This document shows positions 34,601-42,546 of a stretch of DNA of 64,000 nt, piece after piece (the first letter of the stretch is position 1; every line of letters starts with the position of its first letter). The translations under genes and the position numbers were made by a program. The notes below the pieces were generated by a model, which saw only the letters and a program-made list of their open reading frames with translations, was not told where the DNA came from and did not search any database. Origin of the DNA: JANWWM01 sp046719715 (GTDB lineage: Bacteria; Bacteroidota; Chlorobiia; Chlorobiales; Thermochlorobacteraceae). The stretch is from NCBI GenBank assembly GCA_046719715.1, contig JBDNCJ010000003.1, forward strand, positions 1 through 64,000, in the 5' to 3' direction.

Positions 34601-34698
34601 TGACGCTCTATGTGGTGCCGGCGATTTATTCGTATGTCTCTCCGTCCGAAAGCCCCGTCGCGCTTGAATCGGCGCAACTTGAATCAAAGTCAGTTTGA
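31618..34698 (+). CDS. RND efflux permease (HAE1/AcrB family)
   Basis: The 1026-residue inner-membrane proton antiporter has the duplicated RND layout: helix 1 (PVLAIVLSIAIMLFGAIGFL), a large periplasmic loop, helices 2-6, second loop and helices 8-12. Proton relay acids sit in LAIGIVVDDAIVVLENIY (the D407/D408 pair of AcrB) and the second-half motif is LVGLVTKNGILIVEFANQ, with its Lys. PSVDPPVVTVTTNYTGA marks the porter domain. Such pumps need a membrane fusion protein and a TolC-like channel; neither is adjacent here. The start has AGGGAG 9 bases upstream. The substrate is not predictable. Confidence 0.95.
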   Translation: MSLSHVSIQRPVLAIVLSIAIMLFGAIGFLFLGVREYPSVDPPVVTVTTNYTGANAEVIISQITEPLEDAINGIAGVRSISSTSSDGRSTITVEFNLEIDLEAAANDVRDKVAQAIRRLPPDADPPIVAKADANASPILILNLKSNARNPLDLSAAATNILKERLQTINGVSEIQIWGEKKYSMRLWMSPEKLAAYGLTPLDVQAALNRENIELPTGRLEGDRTELTVRALGRLTKPEEFEQMILREEAGKVIRFRDVGRAELYPENERTVLRRDGVMMIACAIIPQPGANHIQIVDDVYKRLEQIRKELPSDLSVAVAFDTTKFIRASIEEVIETIFIAFALVVLIIFLFLRDWRTTLIPSLAIPISLIGSFFIMYLFGFSINVLTLLGLVLAIGIVVDDAIVVLENIYAKIEQGESPIQAGFKGVSEIFFAVVATTVVLVAVFLPIVFLQGITGRLFREFGIVVAGAVVISSFVALTLTPMLCTRLLKKQSQTGKFYEVTEKFFAWLTARYRLSLNQFLKKRWLAFPIVALCFVLILLLGAVVPSELAPSEDRGSIRLFATAPEGVSFEYMDAFMLSLGKMMEELVPEKEAIITVTSPSFGVAAANTGFARVFLKSSEQRERSQQEIVDELSARMRSLSQARTFVSQEQAVSNPRGGLPVQFVLQAPNFEKLKETLPKFLSEARKSPMFNFVDVNLKFNKPELQVEIDRDRARVLGVSVGDVAQVLQFSYSAQRFGFFIMDGKQYQVIGQMERKNRSAPIDLQSLYVRNNRGELIQLDNLVKLTEQSSPPQLFRYNRYISATVQAGLAPGKTIGDGIAEMRRIAEATLDESFVTALDGPSKDFEESSSSLLFAFLLALVLIYLVLAAQFESFRDPFIILFTVPLALAGTLFALWYFNQTLNIFSQIGIIMLVGLVTKNGILIVEFANQRKAEGLSKTDAVEDAAAQRFRPILMTSLSTILGFLPIALALGAGSESRVSMGIAVVFGMLFSSFLTLYVVPAIYSYVSPSESPVALESAQLESKSV

Positions 34699-34959
34699 AA
34701 TGACGCTTGTTGGTTGGAACGGTTCAAGAGCAAAAAAATTTGTAAGCGATTAGGAAACCCTTTGTGATTGCGCTATCTTTGCGACGCTTCATCAAGAAGC
34801 ATGGTTTGCAAGACTCGCATTCGCCGGGTAAAGATTGATGCAGAAAAGCACCGTTATGTTCAACGCTCCATTCACCGCCGCCTTTTCGCCTCGCCTTTGA
34901 ATCCAACAGAATTCAGCGCGTCTCGCTTCTAATTATCACAGCACTTAAAATCATCTTCA

Positions 34960-36510
34960 ATGTCATTTACCACACTCGGACTTTCCGACGCGCTGGTGCA
35001 AGGGATTCTTGCAACTGGCTACACTGCGCCAACTGAAATTCAATCGCGTGCAATTCCGCTTGCCGTTCAAGGGCAAGATGTGATTGGGCTGGCACAAACT
35101 GGAACGGGCAAAACCGCCGCCTTTGTGCTTCCCGTGTTGCACAAACTTTCACTCGCTGAGCCGCCGCAACCGCGACACGTACGCGCGCTGATTCTGACGC
35201 CGACGCGCGAACTCGCCACGCAAATCGAAGCCTCCGTGAAAAACTATGGGCGATTTATGAAACTCTTTTCCGCGACGATTTACGGCGGCGTGGATATGTT
35301 TCGTCAAATTTCTCACTTGCGTCGTGGCTTCGATATCGTCATTGCAACGCCCGGTCGGCTCATTGACCACTTGGGTCGCCGAACGATTGACCTTTCCAAA
35401 GTTGAAACCCTCGTCTTAGACGAAGCCGACCGAATGCTCGATATGGGTTTTGTCAATGATGTCAAAAAAATTATCGCCTTGCTTCCGCAGGCGCGTCAAA
35501 CCTTGCTCTTCTCGGCAACAATGTCCCAAGGCATTAAGTCGCTGACGGCGTCGGTGCAACGCTCACCGAAACTCGTGCAAGTCGGCGAAGAGCGCAAACC
35601 TGCCGATTCCGTTACGCAGAAATTTTACAGAATCGAGCAAGACCAAAAAACCGCGTTGCTCTTTCACATCTTGGACACGGTTGAGATGGACAGCGTGCTG
35701 GTGTTTTCACGCACGAAGCACGGCGCGGATAAAATTCAACATCGATTGGAACAGCGCGGCATTCAAGCCGTCGCCATTCATTCCAATCGCACGCAGTCGC
35801 AGCGCGAAAGGGCGTTGAGAGGATTTCGGCAGAAGCATTACAAGGTGCTCGTCGCTACCGACATCGCCGCACGCGGCATCGACATCGAGGGCATTTCGCA
35901 CGTCATCAATTACGACACGCCGAACTTCGCCGAAGACTATGTTCACCGCATCGGCAGGACGGGACGCGCCGCCGCCACTGGCGATGCCATCACCTTCGTT
36001 GCCCGCGATGAATACAAGCATTTCCGTCGTATCGCTGAATTTATCGGCAAACGTTTGCAAATCGAAACCTATCCGAATTTTTCTGGCACAGAAACCGCCG
36101 ACCTGCTCAAAGAAGAAGGCATTTCTCGCTTCAAGCCCGATGGAGAAAAAAGTGAGTCGCAACATCGCAACCGACGAAGCGAGCGAGAAAGACCGCGTCC
36201 GTTCAACGCCTTCAAAAATCATGACCGCAAGAAAAACGGCACGGAACAAACACCCTCAAAGCGCGCAGAACGCTTCAACAAAGAGAGCGAAAAGCCGCCA
36301 CGCGACTCCGCCCAAAAGCGACGCGGCTCTAAGCATGATTTCACAAGCAACGACTCCAAAGGCAACGACTTCAAGCGTCGCTATGCTTCACAGCGCAAAG
36401 GAAGTTCAAACGGAGAATACACGATGCGCAAGAGCGAAACCACTTGGCAGAAACTCCTAAGCGACGAGGAAGCCTACGAAAAAGTCCAACGCAAATCAGG
36501 GCGCGACTAA
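34960..36510 (+). CDS. rhlE: DEAD-box RNA helicase, RhlE type
   Basis: The 516-residue ATP-dependent RNA helicase has all motifs: Q motif (GYTAPTEIQSRAIPLA), motif I (AQTGTGKTAAF), Ia (PTRELATQI), Ib (TPGRLIDHL), II (VLDEADRML), III (SATMSQGI), IV-VI in the second RecA domain (HSNRTQSQRERALRGF, ATDIAARGIDI, HRIGRTGRA). The core ends near residue 365. A basic, low-complexity tail of about 140 residues follows (RNRRSERERPRP, KKNGTEQTPSKRAERF), as in RhlE-group proteins, for RNA binding. Likely roles are ribosome assembly or RNA decay. A 261-bp non-coding stretch precedes it, in which I see no clear gene. Confidence 0.94.
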   Translation: MSFTTLGLSDALVQGILATGYTAPTEIQSRAIPLAVQGQDVIGLAQTGTGKTAAFVLPVLHKLSLAEPPQPRHVRALILTPTRELATQIEASVKNYGRFMKLFSATIYGGVDMFRQISHLRRGFDIVIATPGRLIDHLGRRTIDLSKVETLVLDEADRMLDMGFVNDVKKIIALLPQARQTLLFSATMSQGIKSLTASVQRSPKLVQVGEERKPADSVTQKFYRIEQDQKTALLFHILDTVEMDSVLVFSRTKHGADKIQHRLEQRGIQAVAIHSNRTQSQRERALRGFRQKHYKVLVATDIAARGIDIEGISHVINYDTPNFAEDYVHRIGRTGRAAATGDAITFVARDEYKHFRRIAEFIGKRLQIETYPNFSGTETADLLKEEGISRFKPDGEKSESQHRNRRSERERPRPFNAFKNHDRKKNGTEQTPSKRAERFNKESEKPPRDSAQKRRGSKHDFTSNDSKGNDFKRRYASQRKGSSNGEYTMRKSETTWQKLLSDEEAYEKVQRKSGRD

Positions 36511-36581
36511 CACATTTGACGCCACGTTTGGCGACAGCACATACTCGGCGAATTTCTTCAGCCAATCGTTACTGAAACCTT

Positions 36582-36677
36582 TTATCGTAAAAAAACGATA
36601 AGACTTGGCGGCAAAAATTTTAATTTCATCGCCGTAAGTTTCATTGCGATAAGCCTTATCGCAGCAGGGTTTATCGT
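36582..36677 (+). promoter_or_regulatory. Cluster of TTATCG/CGATAA inverted repeats upstream of trxA
   Basis: TTATCGT (36582-36588) and ACGATAA (36595-36601) form an inverted repeat with a 6-A spacer. GCGATAAGCCTTATCGC (36646-36662) is a palindrome with 8-bp arms and one central base. A further TTATCGT lies at 36671-36677. Five copies of the same hexamer within 96 bp, 58-153 bp before the thioredoxin start, suggest operator sites for a dimeric regulator. No U-run follows the hairpins, so they are unlikely to be terminators of the helicase gene. Confidence 0.5.
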
Positions 36678-36734
36678 CATCACTTTCACTGTGAAGTAAA
36701 TTGTTTCAACTTTCAAACTTAAATGCAACTCATT

Positions 36735-37073
36735 ATGTCAAAGTATCTCACCGTGAGCGACGCGTCTTTCGAGAGCGACGTGCTGAAATCGGACAAGCCC
36801 GTTTTGGTTGATTTTTGGGCACCCTGGTGCGGTCCGTGTCGTATGATTGCGCCGATTGTTGAAGAATTGGCGAACGATTACGACGGGAAAGCGAAAATCG
36901 CCAAAGTCAACGTCGACGACAATCCGCAGATTTCAATGCAATTTGGAATTCGCTCAATTCCGACCTTGCTCATTTTCAAGAACGGACAAGTCGTCGATCA
37001 AATCGTCGGCGCCGTGCCCAAAGGCGTGATTGAAGGAAAGTTAAAATCGCAACTGCCCGCAGGCGTCGCATAA
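36735..37073 (+). CDS. trxA: Thioredoxin
   Basis: This 112-residue thioredoxin carries the redox-active WCGPC motif in VDFWAPWCGPCRMIAPIVEE, the cis-proline loop in IRSIPTLLIFKNG and the usual ending. It is cytosolic and reduces protein disulfides at the cost of thioredoxin reductase. The ATG at 36735 gives the standard MSKYLTVSDASFE start; an in-frame ATG four codons upstream (36723) is the alternative. A strong intrinsic terminator follows at 37115-37151. The upstream region holds the TTATCG palindrome cluster. Confidence 0.96.
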   Translation: MSKYLTVSDASFESDVLKSDKPVLVDFWAPWCGPCRMIAPIVEELANDYDGKAKIAKVNVDDNPQISMQFGIRSIPTLLIFKNGQVVDQIVGAVPKGVIEGKLKSQLPAGVA

Positions 37074-37114
37074 GGCAAAGTCTAAAACAACTCCTCAAGC
37101 AGATTGCAACAACC

Positions 37115-37151
37115 AAAAAGGCGAAGTGGATTCAAACGGCTTCGCCTTTTT
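37115..37151 (+). terminator. Intrinsic terminator of trxA
   Basis: AAAAAGGCGAAG (37115-37126) pairs perfectly with CTTCGCCTTTTT (37140-37151) around a 13-nt loop, ending in a T-run. It can also act on the minus strand. Confidence 0.85.
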
Positions 37152-37174
37152 CACGCAAAAAACATCAGCAGACC

Positions 37175-37429
37175 ATGCCGAAAAAAATCATCATGTATTC
37201 GACCTCATGGTGTCCGGATTGTCATAGAACAGAACGCATCTTAACCGAACAACGCGTCGCTTTCGAGAAAATCGACATTGAAAAAGTTGAAGGCGCGGCG
37301 GAAATCGTGATGCATCACGCCAACGGTAAGCGAAGCGTTCCGACGCTTCTGCTCGAGCGCGAGAGCGGCGAGACGACGGTGCTCGTCAATCCCCGTCCGC
37401 AACAACTGCTCGACGAATTGGCACTCTGA
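37175..37429 (+). CDS. Glutaredoxin-like protein
   Basis: The 84-residue thioredoxin-fold protein of the glutaredoxin/NrdH-like group has the active-site motif W-C-P-D-C in STSWCPDCHRTERIL and the cis-proline element SVPTLLL. It probably reduces small disulfides or protein mixed disulfides in the cytosol. The CPDC variant differs from classic CPYC glutaredoxins and is common in mycoredoxin-like proteins. It is bracketed by two intrinsic terminators, so it is its own transcription unit next to trxA. Confidence 0.9.
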   Translation: MPKKIIMYSTSWCPDCHRTERILTEQRVAFEKIDIEKVEGAAEIVMHHANGKRSVPTLLLERESGETTVLVNPRPQQLLDELAL

Positions 37430-37439
37430 CAAGGAAGTT

Positions 37440-37470
37440 AAAAAGGACTGCCGCCGCGCAGTCCTTTTTT
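37440..37470 (+). terminator. Intrinsic terminator of the glutaredoxin-like gene
   Basis: AAAAAGGACTGC (37440-37451) pairs perfectly with GCAGTCCTTTTT (37458-37469) around a 6-nt loop and ends in a T-run, 10 bp after the stop codon. Confidence 0.88.
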
Positions 37471-37565
37471 CATCATTTCTTTACCATTTCTTTACACAAA
37501 CCTTCCGCCCCCGTCCTATTTTTAGGGCTTTATTTGAACTTCCAATAACTCGGACTCATACAAAG

Positions 37566-39119
37566 ATGATGCTGAATCGAATCGGCTATTTCGTTGCAAT
37601 TGCTCTTTCACTCTTTACGCTTTTTGGGTGCGGCTCCTCAAAGAGCGCGACGTCTTTTTCTTCACGATATAAAACCATCAAAATCATTCATTGGAATGAC
37701 TTTCACGCGCAGAATACGACGCGCACGTTGCGCAAGGAAGGCAAGCCGTATCGCGTCGGCGGAAGTGCCGTTTTGAAAGGCTATATCGATTCACTGCGTA
37801 ACCTTGCGCCCGACCGCTCACTCGTGCTCTTTGCCGGTGATGATTTTCAAGGCACGCCCGTTTCAAATTTTACCAAAGGACGCTCCCAAGTGATGCTGAT
37901 GAATGAACTGAAACCCGATGCCGTTGTGCCCGGCAATCACGAATTTGATTACGGAAAAGAAAACTTCATCTCGCTCTTGGGCGAAGCGCAATACGACATC
38001 ATTTGTGCTAATTTGGTCGTCTCAAAAACCGGCGAACCGCTTTTTCCACCTTACAAAGTCATTCAGCGCGGCGGCGTGAAACTCGTCGTCATTGGGCTGA
38101 TTACAACAGACCTGCCCATCGTATCCATACCTGAAAACATTGCTGGGTTGGAAGCGAAGGATTATAGCCTTGTCTTGAGCAAATATCTGCCTGAAATCAA
38201 AGCCAAAGAAAAGCCCGACGCGATTCTCGTGCTCAGCCACATTGGCTTGCTCAACAAGCTCGATTATGTAGATGATTTAACGCTCTCGCGCATTTACCCC
38301 GAAATTGTGGCATTCATTGGCGGACATTCGCATACGCCACTCTTTGAACCGATTCGCAAAGGCGGCGGTGTTATTGTGCAAGCGGGCTCGCGCGGGCAGT
38401 ATATCGGTGAATTGGATTTAGTCATCGACCCTGTCGGTGATTCGCTCGTAAGTTTTTCAGGCAAATTGATTGAAACCTACGCCGATAGCATCACGCCCGA
38501 TGCACGTGTGCAAGCCCTCGTCGATTCGCTCGAAGCACCGATGAAAAAAATGATGGACGAGCAAATCGGCACGCTCAAAGCCGATTGGAAATCAAAATTT
38601 GGAGAATCCACCAACATCGGCACTTGGCAGACCGATGTCATGCGCGAAGAATTAAAAGTCGATATTGCCATTCAAAACAGCGGTGGCATACGCAAGTCGC
38701 TCAACGCTGGACCAATTCGCATTAGGGATATGTGGGAAATTTCGCCGTTCGGAAACGCCTTTGTCGTCTTTGGCATCAAGGGCAAAGAACTGCGCACCAT
38801 GCTTGAATGGCAGATTGACGGACGCGGTGAGTTCTGCGATATGTCGGGCGTGGTGTGTAAATACAACGGCAATTTGCCATATGGAAAACGCATCAAGGAA
38901 ATTACGGTCAATGGAAAACCGCTTGATGAAGAAAAAGTCTATGTCGTAGCCACAAACAATTACGCGGCGGCGCAACTTTCCGCCCTCTTCGGATTACAGC
39001 GAGAAGTAACCGTTAAAGGCACACCCTTCGTCGACCACGACTTCTTCGTCGAAGCCGTCAAAAAGCGTAAGGTCATTTCAGGGGAAAAACGCGAGTGGCT
39101 GATTAACATTGCCAAATAA
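37566..39119 (+). CDS. 5'-nucleotidase/UshA-type metallophosphoesterase lipoprotein
   Basis: The 517-residue protein has a lipoprotein signal (hydrophobic segment ending LFTLFGCGSS) and the two domains of UshA-like enzymes. The N-terminal calcineurin-like phosphoesterase domain shows the metal ligands HWNDFHA, GDDFQGTPVSN, PGNHEFDYG, LSHIG and GGHSHTP. The C-terminal 5'-nucleotidase domain (about 345-500) has QNSGGIRKSL and WEISPFGNAFVVFGIKG. It should hydrolyse extracellular nucleotides or sugar nucleotides for phosphate and nucleoside recovery, anchored in the outer or inner membrane. The precise substrate is not determinable. Confidence 0.92.
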   Translation: MMLNRIGYFVAIALSLFTLFGCGSSKSATSFSSRYKTIKIIHWNDFHAQNTTRTLRKEGKPYRVGGSAVLKGYIDSLRNLAPDRSLVLFAGDDFQGTPVSNFTKGRSQVMLMNELKPDAVVPGNHEFDYGKENFISLLGEAQYDIICANLVVSKTGEPLFPPYKVIQRGGVKLVVIGLITTDLPIVSIPENIAGLEAKDYSLVLSKYLPEIKAKEKPDAILVLSHIGLLNKLDYVDDLTLSRIYPEIVAFIGGHSHTPLFEPIRKGGGVIVQAGSRGQYIGELDLVIDPVGDSLVSFSGKLIETYADSITPDARVQALVDSLEAPMKKMMDEQIGTLKADWKSKFGESTNIGTWQTDVMREELKVDIAIQNSGGIRKSLNAGPIRIRDMWEISPFGNAFVVFGIKGKELRTMLEWQIDGRGEFCDMSGVVCKYNGNLPYGKRIKEITVNGKPLDEEKVYVVATNNYAAAQLSALFGLQREVTVKGTPFVDHDFFVEAVKKRKVISGEKREWLINIAK

Positions 39120-39268
39120 CAGCGGCGAATAACGCTTTGCGTTCGGGCGGGTTTCGGAGTACAAAACTGTCAACCCAGCACCTAGATTAAATTGAAAAAC
39201 AGCACTTGAATTTAAGCACGTCACTCCGCCTGACGCAAAATCCGTGTTGGCGGATGTGGCTCTTGTTC

Positions 39269-39967
39269 TCACTTTGTCAATCGTTTGATTTCGGTTGCTA
39301 TCTGTTCAATCACTTCTTCGTTTTTTATCTTGTCGTCAATACTGAAAACTATGAATACCTGTCCACCGAATTTTTTAGTGAAGTCGTCAAAACTCGCTTT
39401 CATTCTCTCTGTCGCAGAGTAGTTGCCGAAGTTCGCTTTTGCTGTTATGGGTTTAATTTGTATGCCAAATGCTTTGTCACCAACCCAACCGAGATAATCA
39501 ATATCGCCTGCGTGATCAAGTTCGGGGTTGCTTTCTTCAAATCTCACATTTGGAAAAGTCTTTGCAAGATTGTCTTCAATTACAGATTTTTCTCTGATAA
39601 ATCCGTCAAAAGTTCTGTTGATGGTTAGGTTATGAATATACTCAATGCAGTCCTGTAACGTAAGTTGGTTAAATGCTTCCGTCCATTCGGGAATAACAAT
39701 CTCTTTGATTTTTACATATAGCCGTTCCCCAAGCTCTTCTAAACTCTCCTTTGTGATTTTGCTCGGTGCTTTTCCGTCAGTTTTTGCATTTTCAAAGTAC
39801 CACTTTTCCCATTCTTCTATGGTTTTTGGTTGGCACTCACGAATGAGTGCCATTACAGTGCCAACTTTGTTGGGGCGGGATAACTGATATGTCTGTGTTG
39901 CGTAATTGAGTACCTTCTCCTTTTTACCAAATTCTTTGGAATAACGCTTTATAGTTTGTTTAGCCAT
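39269..39967 (-). CDS. MjaI-like type II restriction endonuclease
   Basis: The 232-residue protein resembles the MjaI family of restriction enzymes (recognition CTAG in the type member; from memory). The catalytic PD-(D/E)xK-type core is probably LDHAGDIDYLGWVGDKAFG followed by IQIKP, with Asp and Lys at the expected spacing. Its start overlaps the stop of the methyltransferase gene by 8 bp, a typical restriction-modification pair. The two genes are AT-rich compared with everything around, which points to horizontal acquisition. Family assignment is good; the recognition site is inferred. Confidence 0.78.
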   Translation of the reverse strand: MAKQTIKRYSKEFGKKEKVLNYATQTYQLSRPNKVGTVMALIRECQPKTIEEWEKWYFENAKTDGKAPSKITKESLEELGERLYVKIKEIVIPEWTEAFNQLTLQDCIEYIHNLTINRTFDGFIREKSVIEDNLAKTFPNVRFEESNPELDHAGDIDYLGWVGDKAFGIQIKPITAKANFGNYSATERMKASFDDFTKKFGGQVFIVFSIDDKIKNEEVIEQIATEIKRLTK

Positions 39968-41255
39968 TCTGTTGTTGCAAGAGATTTAGAAATTTGTCTT
40001 TGTATTTGAAATCAATATCGCTATCCACTTGCACCAAACCGTTTTTGATTAAATGAGCGTTGATGAATGTTTTGTTTTCAAGGTAGAGATAGCAAAGCAT
40101 GTTGTTCTCGCTATCGTGTTTAATATTATCGTATTTTAGAAATACTCGCTTCCCTTTTGTTTTTTCAATCAAGAACAAAGTCGCCTTGCGATTGATTGCA
40201 GGGTCTTCTTTTACTCCAAGAAGTTTTATTATTAAGTCGTTGCTCAAACGAATTTTTTCGGGGCTTATAACTTCCTTAACTGTAAATAATTCTTCTCGTT
40301 TCGTTGAACTGTCCTTGTCAATCTTTGAACCAAATTGAAGTTTCTTTACATCAATCTTTTTGTCAAGTTTATGTGGGTCTTTGAAAATGTAGGGGAGTTT
40401 TTGAACTTCTTTTTCAAAATCAGTCATTACTGTTTTTTGTTGTAAAAACTCATAAGTCGTACCATTTAAATCCTTTTGATGAACTTCCAACTTTTCCTTG
40501 ATGATTGGAATAAATTCAGGATTGATTTCATAACCAACTGAATTTCGGTCTGTTTTTTTTGCCGCTAAAGCAGTTGTTCCACTTCCTGCAAAAGGGTCAA
40601 GAACCGTTTCGCCAACAAACGAAAACATTTTTATTAATCGTCTCGGTAATTCTTCGGGGAACATCGCAATGTGTCCACTTTGTCTCTCTCCTGGGAAGTT
40701 CCAATGTCCTGTAAAAAATGTGTTCCATTCTTCGGCAGTCATTTTGGAAAGCTCTTTTTGCTCTTTGGTCGGTTTGGGGCTGTCGCCTAATTTTTTTAAT
40801 ACAAGAATAAACTCATAGTCTAATTTCAAAATACCGTTTCGTGGATAGGGATATGAACCCATTTGAACGCCACCGCCCGTTGTGTTGGAAGTTGTCACCT
40901 TTTGCCAAATAATGGCACCCATATAATCAAATCCGATGTTTTCACAGAACTTGATAATCTCTTCACGAATGGGAATGACTTTGTAACGTCCGTAATAAAC
41001 TGCTCTTGCGAACTGGTCGCCAATATTTACACACAACCTGCAACCGTTGTGAAGCGTGCGGTAACACTCTTTCCAAACTAAATTCAGGTTGTTGATGTAA
41101 TTCTCGTAACTATCGTGGAAACCGATTTGATTGTCAGTTCCATAGTCCTTTAACTGCCAGTAGGGTGGCGAAGTAATAACCAAATGCACCGAATTGTCGG
41201 GCAATTCAGTCATTTGTCTGCTGTCTCCATTTATTATTTTATGATAAGTTTTCAA
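39960..41255 (-). CDS. Type II DNA methyltransferase (m4C type) with C-terminal nuclease-like domain
   Basis: Residues 1-265 form a beta-class DNA methyltransferase: the catalytic TSPPYWQLKDYG lies N-terminal and the SAM-binding LDPFAGSGTTALAAKK C-terminal. The S-P-P-Y form suggests N4-cytosine methylation. It protects DNA from the restriction enzyme whose gene overlaps it. After a linker, residues ~315-430 look like a staphylococcal-nuclease-type OB domain (FTVKEVISPEKIRLSNDLII, LLGVKEDPA, RVFLKYDN, CYLYLENKTFINAHLIKNG). Most catalytic Arg/Glu of SNase seem changed, so a DNA-recognition role is possible. AT-rich, island-like codon use. Confidence 0.85.
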   Translation of the reverse strand: MKTYHKIINGDSRQMTELPDNSVHLVITSPPYWQLKDYGTDNQIGFHDSYENYINNLNLVWKECYRTLHNGCRLCVNIGDQFARAVYYGRYKVIPIREEIIKFCENIGFDYMGAIIWQKVTTSNTTGGGVQMGSYPYPRNGILKLDYEFILVLKKLGDSPKPTKEQKELSKMTAEEWNTFFTGHWNFPGERQSGHIAMFPEELPRRLIKMFSFVGETVLDPFAGSGTTALAAKKTDRNSVGYEINPEFIPIIKEKLEVHQKDLNGTTYEFLQQKTVMTDFEKEVQKLPYIFKDPHKLDKKIDVKKLQFGSKIDKDSSTKREELFTVKEVISPEKIRLSNDLIIKLLGVKEDPAINRKATLFLIEKTKGKRVFLKYDNIKHDSENNMLCYLYLENKTFINAHLIKNGLVQVDSDIDFKYKDKFLNLLQQQNG

Positions 41256-41381
41256 GTCGTTTTATATTAAAAATTTATCTCGGTCAAATTTAGTCAAAAT
41301 GTCGGGTTAGCCGTCCAAAAGTTATCAGGTTTTCATCTACCTGTCCAATGGTAGCAGTGTCGCTCTACCATTTCCGCCAAC

Positions 41382-42206
41382 TTATGCTTCAAATAACGAC
41401 GCTTTGAAAAGAGGTGCTTCGTTTTGTTCGCGCAATGCGGTCAAACGCTGTTCGGCAATCGCGACATAGTTCGGGTTAGTTTCAATGCCAATCCACCGAC
41501 GCCCTAAACGCTCCGCTACAACCGCCGTTGTGCCTGAACCAAGAAACGGGTCTAAAACAAGGTCATTCGGACGGCTTGACGACAAGATGAGTTGTTCAAT
41601 GAGTTTTTCGGGTTTTTGCGACGGGTGTCCGGCTTTTTCTTTGGAAGAGCCTTTCAAACTCGGAACGCGCAAAATGTTTGTAGCATATTTCCCTTTCTCG
41701 AGATGCAACCGTCGCGCTTCTTTATCCTTATATCGCTTATCGCGTAGGTAGGCTCTGATTTTCTCTTCTTCATAAGGCAAGCGGACCGCATCTTTGTTGA
41801 AGTAAGGCTTTGCATGTTCGGACTTGCGAAGCGCTAAAATCATTTCGTAGCAAGGCGTGAAACTGTCGTAGCGTTCATTGTATCCAACGGCTCTATCCCA
41901 AATAATCATATCGTGAAACTGCAATTCTTTGACGACCATCGAGCAGAAGTGAAGCCAGATGTGTTCGCGTTTACCGAGTTGTCCGAAGATGTAAAAGAGT
42001 CCATCTTCCTTCAAAACCCTTGCGGCGGCGCGAACCCAATCCAAACTCCAATGCAAATACGCCTCTTCGCTTTTCCACTGCGTATCCCACTGTTCATCAA
42101 GTAACACTTGGAAGTAAGGTGAGTCAGCAAGAATGAGTTGCGCTGAACATTCAGGTAACTTTCCCAGTTCTGTAAGTGCATCGCCTTGAATGAGTCGGTT
42201 CATCAT
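41382..42206 (-). CDS. Beta-class DNA methyltransferase without partner nuclease
   Basis: The 274-residue protein has the beta-class order of motifs: LILADSPYFQVL (a D-S-P-Y variant of DPPY) near the N-terminus and LDPFLGSGTTAVVAERLG near the C-terminus, with AGHPSQKPEKL between them. It methylates adenine N6 or cytosine N4 in a sequence not predictable here. Unlike the neighbouring restriction-modification pair its base composition matches the rest of the window, and no nuclease gene is next to it, so it may be an orphan regulatory methylase. It is 126 bp upstream of the restriction-modification pair on the same strand. Confidence 0.88.
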   Translation of the reverse strand: MMNRLIQGDALTELGKLPECSAQLILADSPYFQVLLDEQWDTQWKSEEAYLHWSLDWVRAAARVLKEDGLFYIFGQLGKREHIWLHFCSMVVKELQFHDMIIWDRAVGYNERYDSFTPCYEMILALRKSEHAKPYFNKDAVRLPYEEEKIRAYLRDKRYKDKEARRLHLEKGKYATNILRVPSLKGSSKEKAGHPSQKPEKLIEQLILSSSRPNDLVLDPFLGSGTTAVVAERLGRRWIGIETNPNYVAIAEQRLTALREQNEAPLFKASLFEA

Positions 42207-42316
42207 GGTGCGTCGGTTAAATTTTCAAAAGGTACGATGTTGCACGATTTATTCCAACGCGCTTATCAGGTAGCGAGACAGAATTAAGTATGAAGAGAGC
42301 AAACATCGCTGTCATT

Positions 42317-42378
42317 CCGAGCGACGCGAGGAATCCACTTGACGAGCTCGGCGAGGCTCGCTTGTGGATTCTTCCCCT
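42317..42378. repeat. REP-like palindromic element in a gene-free gap
   Basis: The 340-bp gap 42207-42546 has no plausible gene. It contains the phrase CATTCCGAGCGACGCGAGG at about 42313-42331, then GAATCCAC (42331-42338) pairing with GTGGATTC (42364-42371), and inside it CGAGC (42343-42347) pairing with GCTCG (42356-42360). Sequences of this kind recur as dispersed repeats in Bacteroidota-like genomes (from memory). No second copy was seen in this window. Confidence 0.5.
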
Positions 42379-42546
42379 TCACGCTGTTCAGGGTCAGAAA
42401 TTACCGCGAAAACAATCGTTGATATTGTCTTCATACTTACTTAACGACAGAGAAGCAAAGTAGAGAAAATGAACGCGAGTTGCTTTGGCGATGCGAATAA
42501 AATTAGCGACATTAGACGCTGTTTCAACTTTTAATCTCTCCTTCCA

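Noticed and set aside
34724..34906. Short frames on both strands between the RND pump and the helicase (60 aa minus, 43 aa plus from 34801)
   Set aside because: No ribosome binding site, no family resemblance, and basic random-looking composition.
39120..39268. Integron attC or att site at the edge of the restriction island (TAACGCTTTGCGTTCGGG)
   Set aside because: No paired R-prime/R-double-prime boxes, no integrase, and no matching copy on the other side of the island.
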